From NCBI GenBank assembly GCA_016199015.1, contig JACQHN010000102.1, positions 1-5,694 of the forward strand: a stretch of DNA of 5,694 nt, given 5' to 3'. This stretch comes from Nitrospira defluvii. GTDB taxonomy: Bacteria > Nitrospirota > Nitrospiria > Nitrospirales > Nitrospiraceae. The position numbers and the translations under genes are program-made. The notes below the pieces were generated by a model. That model ran no database searches. It had not been told where the DNA came from and saw only the letters and a program-made list of their open reading frames with translations. Shown in pieces: positions 4,202 to 5,694 of the stretch. Positions within the stretch are counted from its first letter, which is position 1. Each line of letters begins with the position of its first letter.

Positions 4202-5694
4202 CGCAAGCCTTCTACCAACGGTTGTTTGGCAGCCCACCGGGCCGGCCAGAGCCCGGCAAGGAGCGATGCCACCAAGGCCATGGCTGCAACTTCGGCCATG
4301 AGGCCAAGCGGCCATGAGATCTGGATCGTCCAGCCGAACGATTGCCGGTTGATGACCCGGATAAGGATCCACGCCAGAGCCAGCCCTCCGAACAATCCCA
4401 TCGCCGTTCCCAACAGACCAAGATACCCGGCCTCCCACAGGATCAGCGCGGTGATCTGCCCTCGGCTGCTCCCGAGTGCTTGCAGGGTCGCCAACTCACG
4501 ACGCCGTTCCACAACCGAAGTCACCAGTGTGTTGATGATTCCCAGCATCGCAATGATCACGGCAATGGCCTCCAGCACATAGGTCAGCGTGAACGTGCGG
4601 TCGAAAATACGAAGGATCTCCTCTCGTAACTCGGCATTGGTCAGCACCGTCGTGGACATAAGCCCCTCGGTCTCTTGCGCCAAGGTTTCAAGGATGGCGA
4701 GCCGAACATGCTCCAGATCGGTACCGGATGCGGCATAAACGGGAAACAGCGTGACACCTTCGTCGTTCCACCATTGTTGATACAACGACCGATCGATGAC
4801 AAGCTTCCCGCCGTCTGTCGCATAGTCGAAAAATACTCCCAGGATCGTCACCGATTTCTCCCCTGACGGCGTCATCACGGACAGCCTGTTCCCCCTTGTC
4901 ACCTGCAGGGAGTTAGCCAACACCTCCGAAAGAATGGCCCCTTCCCCGGCTGCGGCGCGAGCCAGGATAGCCGCCGATTCACCCTCCAGGAAGAGGTATC
5001 GACTCCGTGCGGCATGGAGCGCCAGATCTCTCGAAACCAGTGCAACCGGCCGTCCCTGCAGCTCAATGCGAACATCACGGTAGGCATCGACCGCCGACAC
5101 ATGCTCTGCGCCGGCCAATTTAGTCCTCCAGACGGCAGGAAGGGTGTGATTCACCGTCCCGCCACCGTTGACATGGGGCCATCCGGCCGGCGCCACGATG
5201 AAATCCGCCATCACGGTTTGATCAATCCAGATCTCGACCGTGTCGCGAAAGCTCCGAATCATCATCATGACCCCGACCATAATGGCCACCCCGACAAGGA
5301 AGGCAGACACTGTGACCGCATTGCGTCCCATTCCCCTCGTGGTTTGCTCCCGCGCAATGTGGCGGATGGCGCCTCCCAACGAAGGCGAGTGAGAAGCCGT
5401 TCCCAACTCTCGCGTGCGACAGACCTGCTGTATGAGAATGGGCACCAGGCAGGATAACCCGGCGAGCACGCAGAAGGTCGCCAGATACCCGAAGACCGGC
5501 ACCCCGCCGACAGGTTCGGCAAAGGCACATCCCAGGGCGATCACCAGCAAGATTCCCCCCGCGATACCGAGCGGAGCGGCACGCACCCGCTGTGCGACAT
5601 CGTATTCTCCGGGAGCAAGGGCCGCGACCACAATGGTGCGACCAGCATCCAAACTGGGACCCAGCGCCCCTAGCATGGACACCCCACTGCCGAT
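4192..5694 (-). CDS. FtsX/MacB-type ABC transporter permease, C-terminal part (partial at right edge)
   Basis: This is the C-terminal 500 residues of an inner-membrane permease of the FtsX/MacB/LolC type, which works with a cytoplasmic ATPase, often on lipids, lipoproteins or peptides at the envelope. The frame is open to the right edge, so the start is missing; GTG 5682 is internal. Counting from that GTG, the first 30 residues (GPSLDAGRTIVVAALAPGEYD) resemble the end of a first FtsX module. Two helices follow (about 38-57 and 61-87), then one at 121-142, a periplasmic domain (about 145-360), and three final helices (366-390, 410-441, 458-480). ERRRELATLQALGSSRGQI (392-410) is the cytoplasmic FtsX signature and the end LVEGLRYE is typical. 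The layout suggests a double-FtsX permease of perhaps 800 residues or more. Substrate and ATPase are not visible. It converges on bioB with a 10-base overlap. Confidence 0.9.
   Translation of the reverse strand: MGSGVSMLGALGPSLDAGRTIVVAALAPGEYDVAQRVRAAPLGIAGGILLVIALGCAFAEPVGGVPVFGYLATFCVLAGLSCLVPILIQQVCRTRELGTASHSPSLGGAIRHIAREQTTRGMGRNAVTVSAFLVGVAIMVGVMMMIRSFRDTVEIWIDQTVMADFIVAPAGWPHVNGGGTVNHTLPAVWRTKLAGAEHVSAVDAYRDVRIELQGRPVALVSRDLALHAARSRYLFLEGESAAILARAAAGEGAILSEVLANSLQVTRGNRLSVMTPSGEKSVTILGVFFDYATDGGKLVIDRSLYQQWWNDEGVTLFPVYAASGTDLEHVRLAILETLAQETEGLMSTTVLTNAELREEILRIFDRTFTLTYVLEAIAVIIAMLGIINTLVTSVVERRRELATLQALGSSRGQITALILWEAGYLGLLGTAMGLFGGLALAWILIRVINRQSFGWTIQISWPLGLMAEVAAMALVASLLAGLWPARWAAKQPLVEGLRYE
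4237..4256. other. GC-rich inverted repeat just past the bioB end
   Basis: CCGGGC (4237-4242) pairs with GCCCGG (4251-4256) around an eight-base loop, 36 bases after the bioB stop and inside the permease reading frame. There is no T-run, so it is not a standard terminator. It could stabilise the 3' end of the bioB transcript. Codons for the permease tail (LWPAR region) may explain it equally well. Confidence 0.25.

Noticed and set aside
5014..5457. A 147-codon plus-strand open frame opposite the permease
   Set aside because: It has no recognisable domain and falls inside the permease gene, whose family match is clear.

Overview
The window looks like a housekeeping stretch of a GC-rich (roughly 60%) Gram-negative chromosome. 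The partial glutamate kinase, nadD and rsfS order is the conserved cluster that often follows obgE. Together with a LapA/LapB-like envelope protein and a LolC/MacB-type permease, it suggests a diderm bacterium. My best guess is Nitrospira or another member of the Nitrospirota, with deltaproteobacterial lineages as alternatives. That assignment rests on general resemblance, not on a search.

Layout, left to right. Positions 1-459 hold the 3' end of proB (proline synthesis), cut by the window edge. A 116-base gap with a weak hairpin follows. Then comes a tightly packed plus-strand run: nadD (576-1256, NAD synthesis), rsfS (1243-1665, ribosomal silencing factor, overlapping nadD by 14 bases) and a membrane-anchored TPR protein (1667-3067, one base after the rsfS stop). 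The TPR protein has the order expected of a LapA domain fused to LapB: two membrane helices, TPR repeats and a four-cysteine zinc ribbon. After a 99-base gap, with a palindrome and T-rich tract around the TPR stop codon, bioB (3167-4201, biotin synthase) follows on the same strand. From the right edge down to 4192, on the minus strand, lies the C-terminal 500 residues of an FtsX/MacB-type ABC permease. It converges on bioB and overlaps its 3' end by 10 bases.

How the genes fit together: proB, nadD, rsfS and the TPR gene are likely co-transcribed, and overlaps or one-base gaps suggest translational coupling from nadD to the TPR gene. The products serve proline synthesis, NAD synthesis, ribosome shutdown and, by analogy with LapB, control of lipopolysaccharide synthesis. 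bioB stands alone here, without other biotin genes. The permease belongs to a separate leftward transcription unit whose start lies beyond the window.

I see no mobile element, CRISPR array, tRNA, rRNA or defence system. No stretch longer than 300 bases lacks a gene. The points most worth a second look are the LapA-LapB-like fusion, a GAAA-tetraloop hairpin just before its start codon, a cysteine in place of the signature glycine of NadD, a C8 tract in nadD that is one base from fusing NadD to RsfS, and the convergent overlap of bioB with the permease gene.
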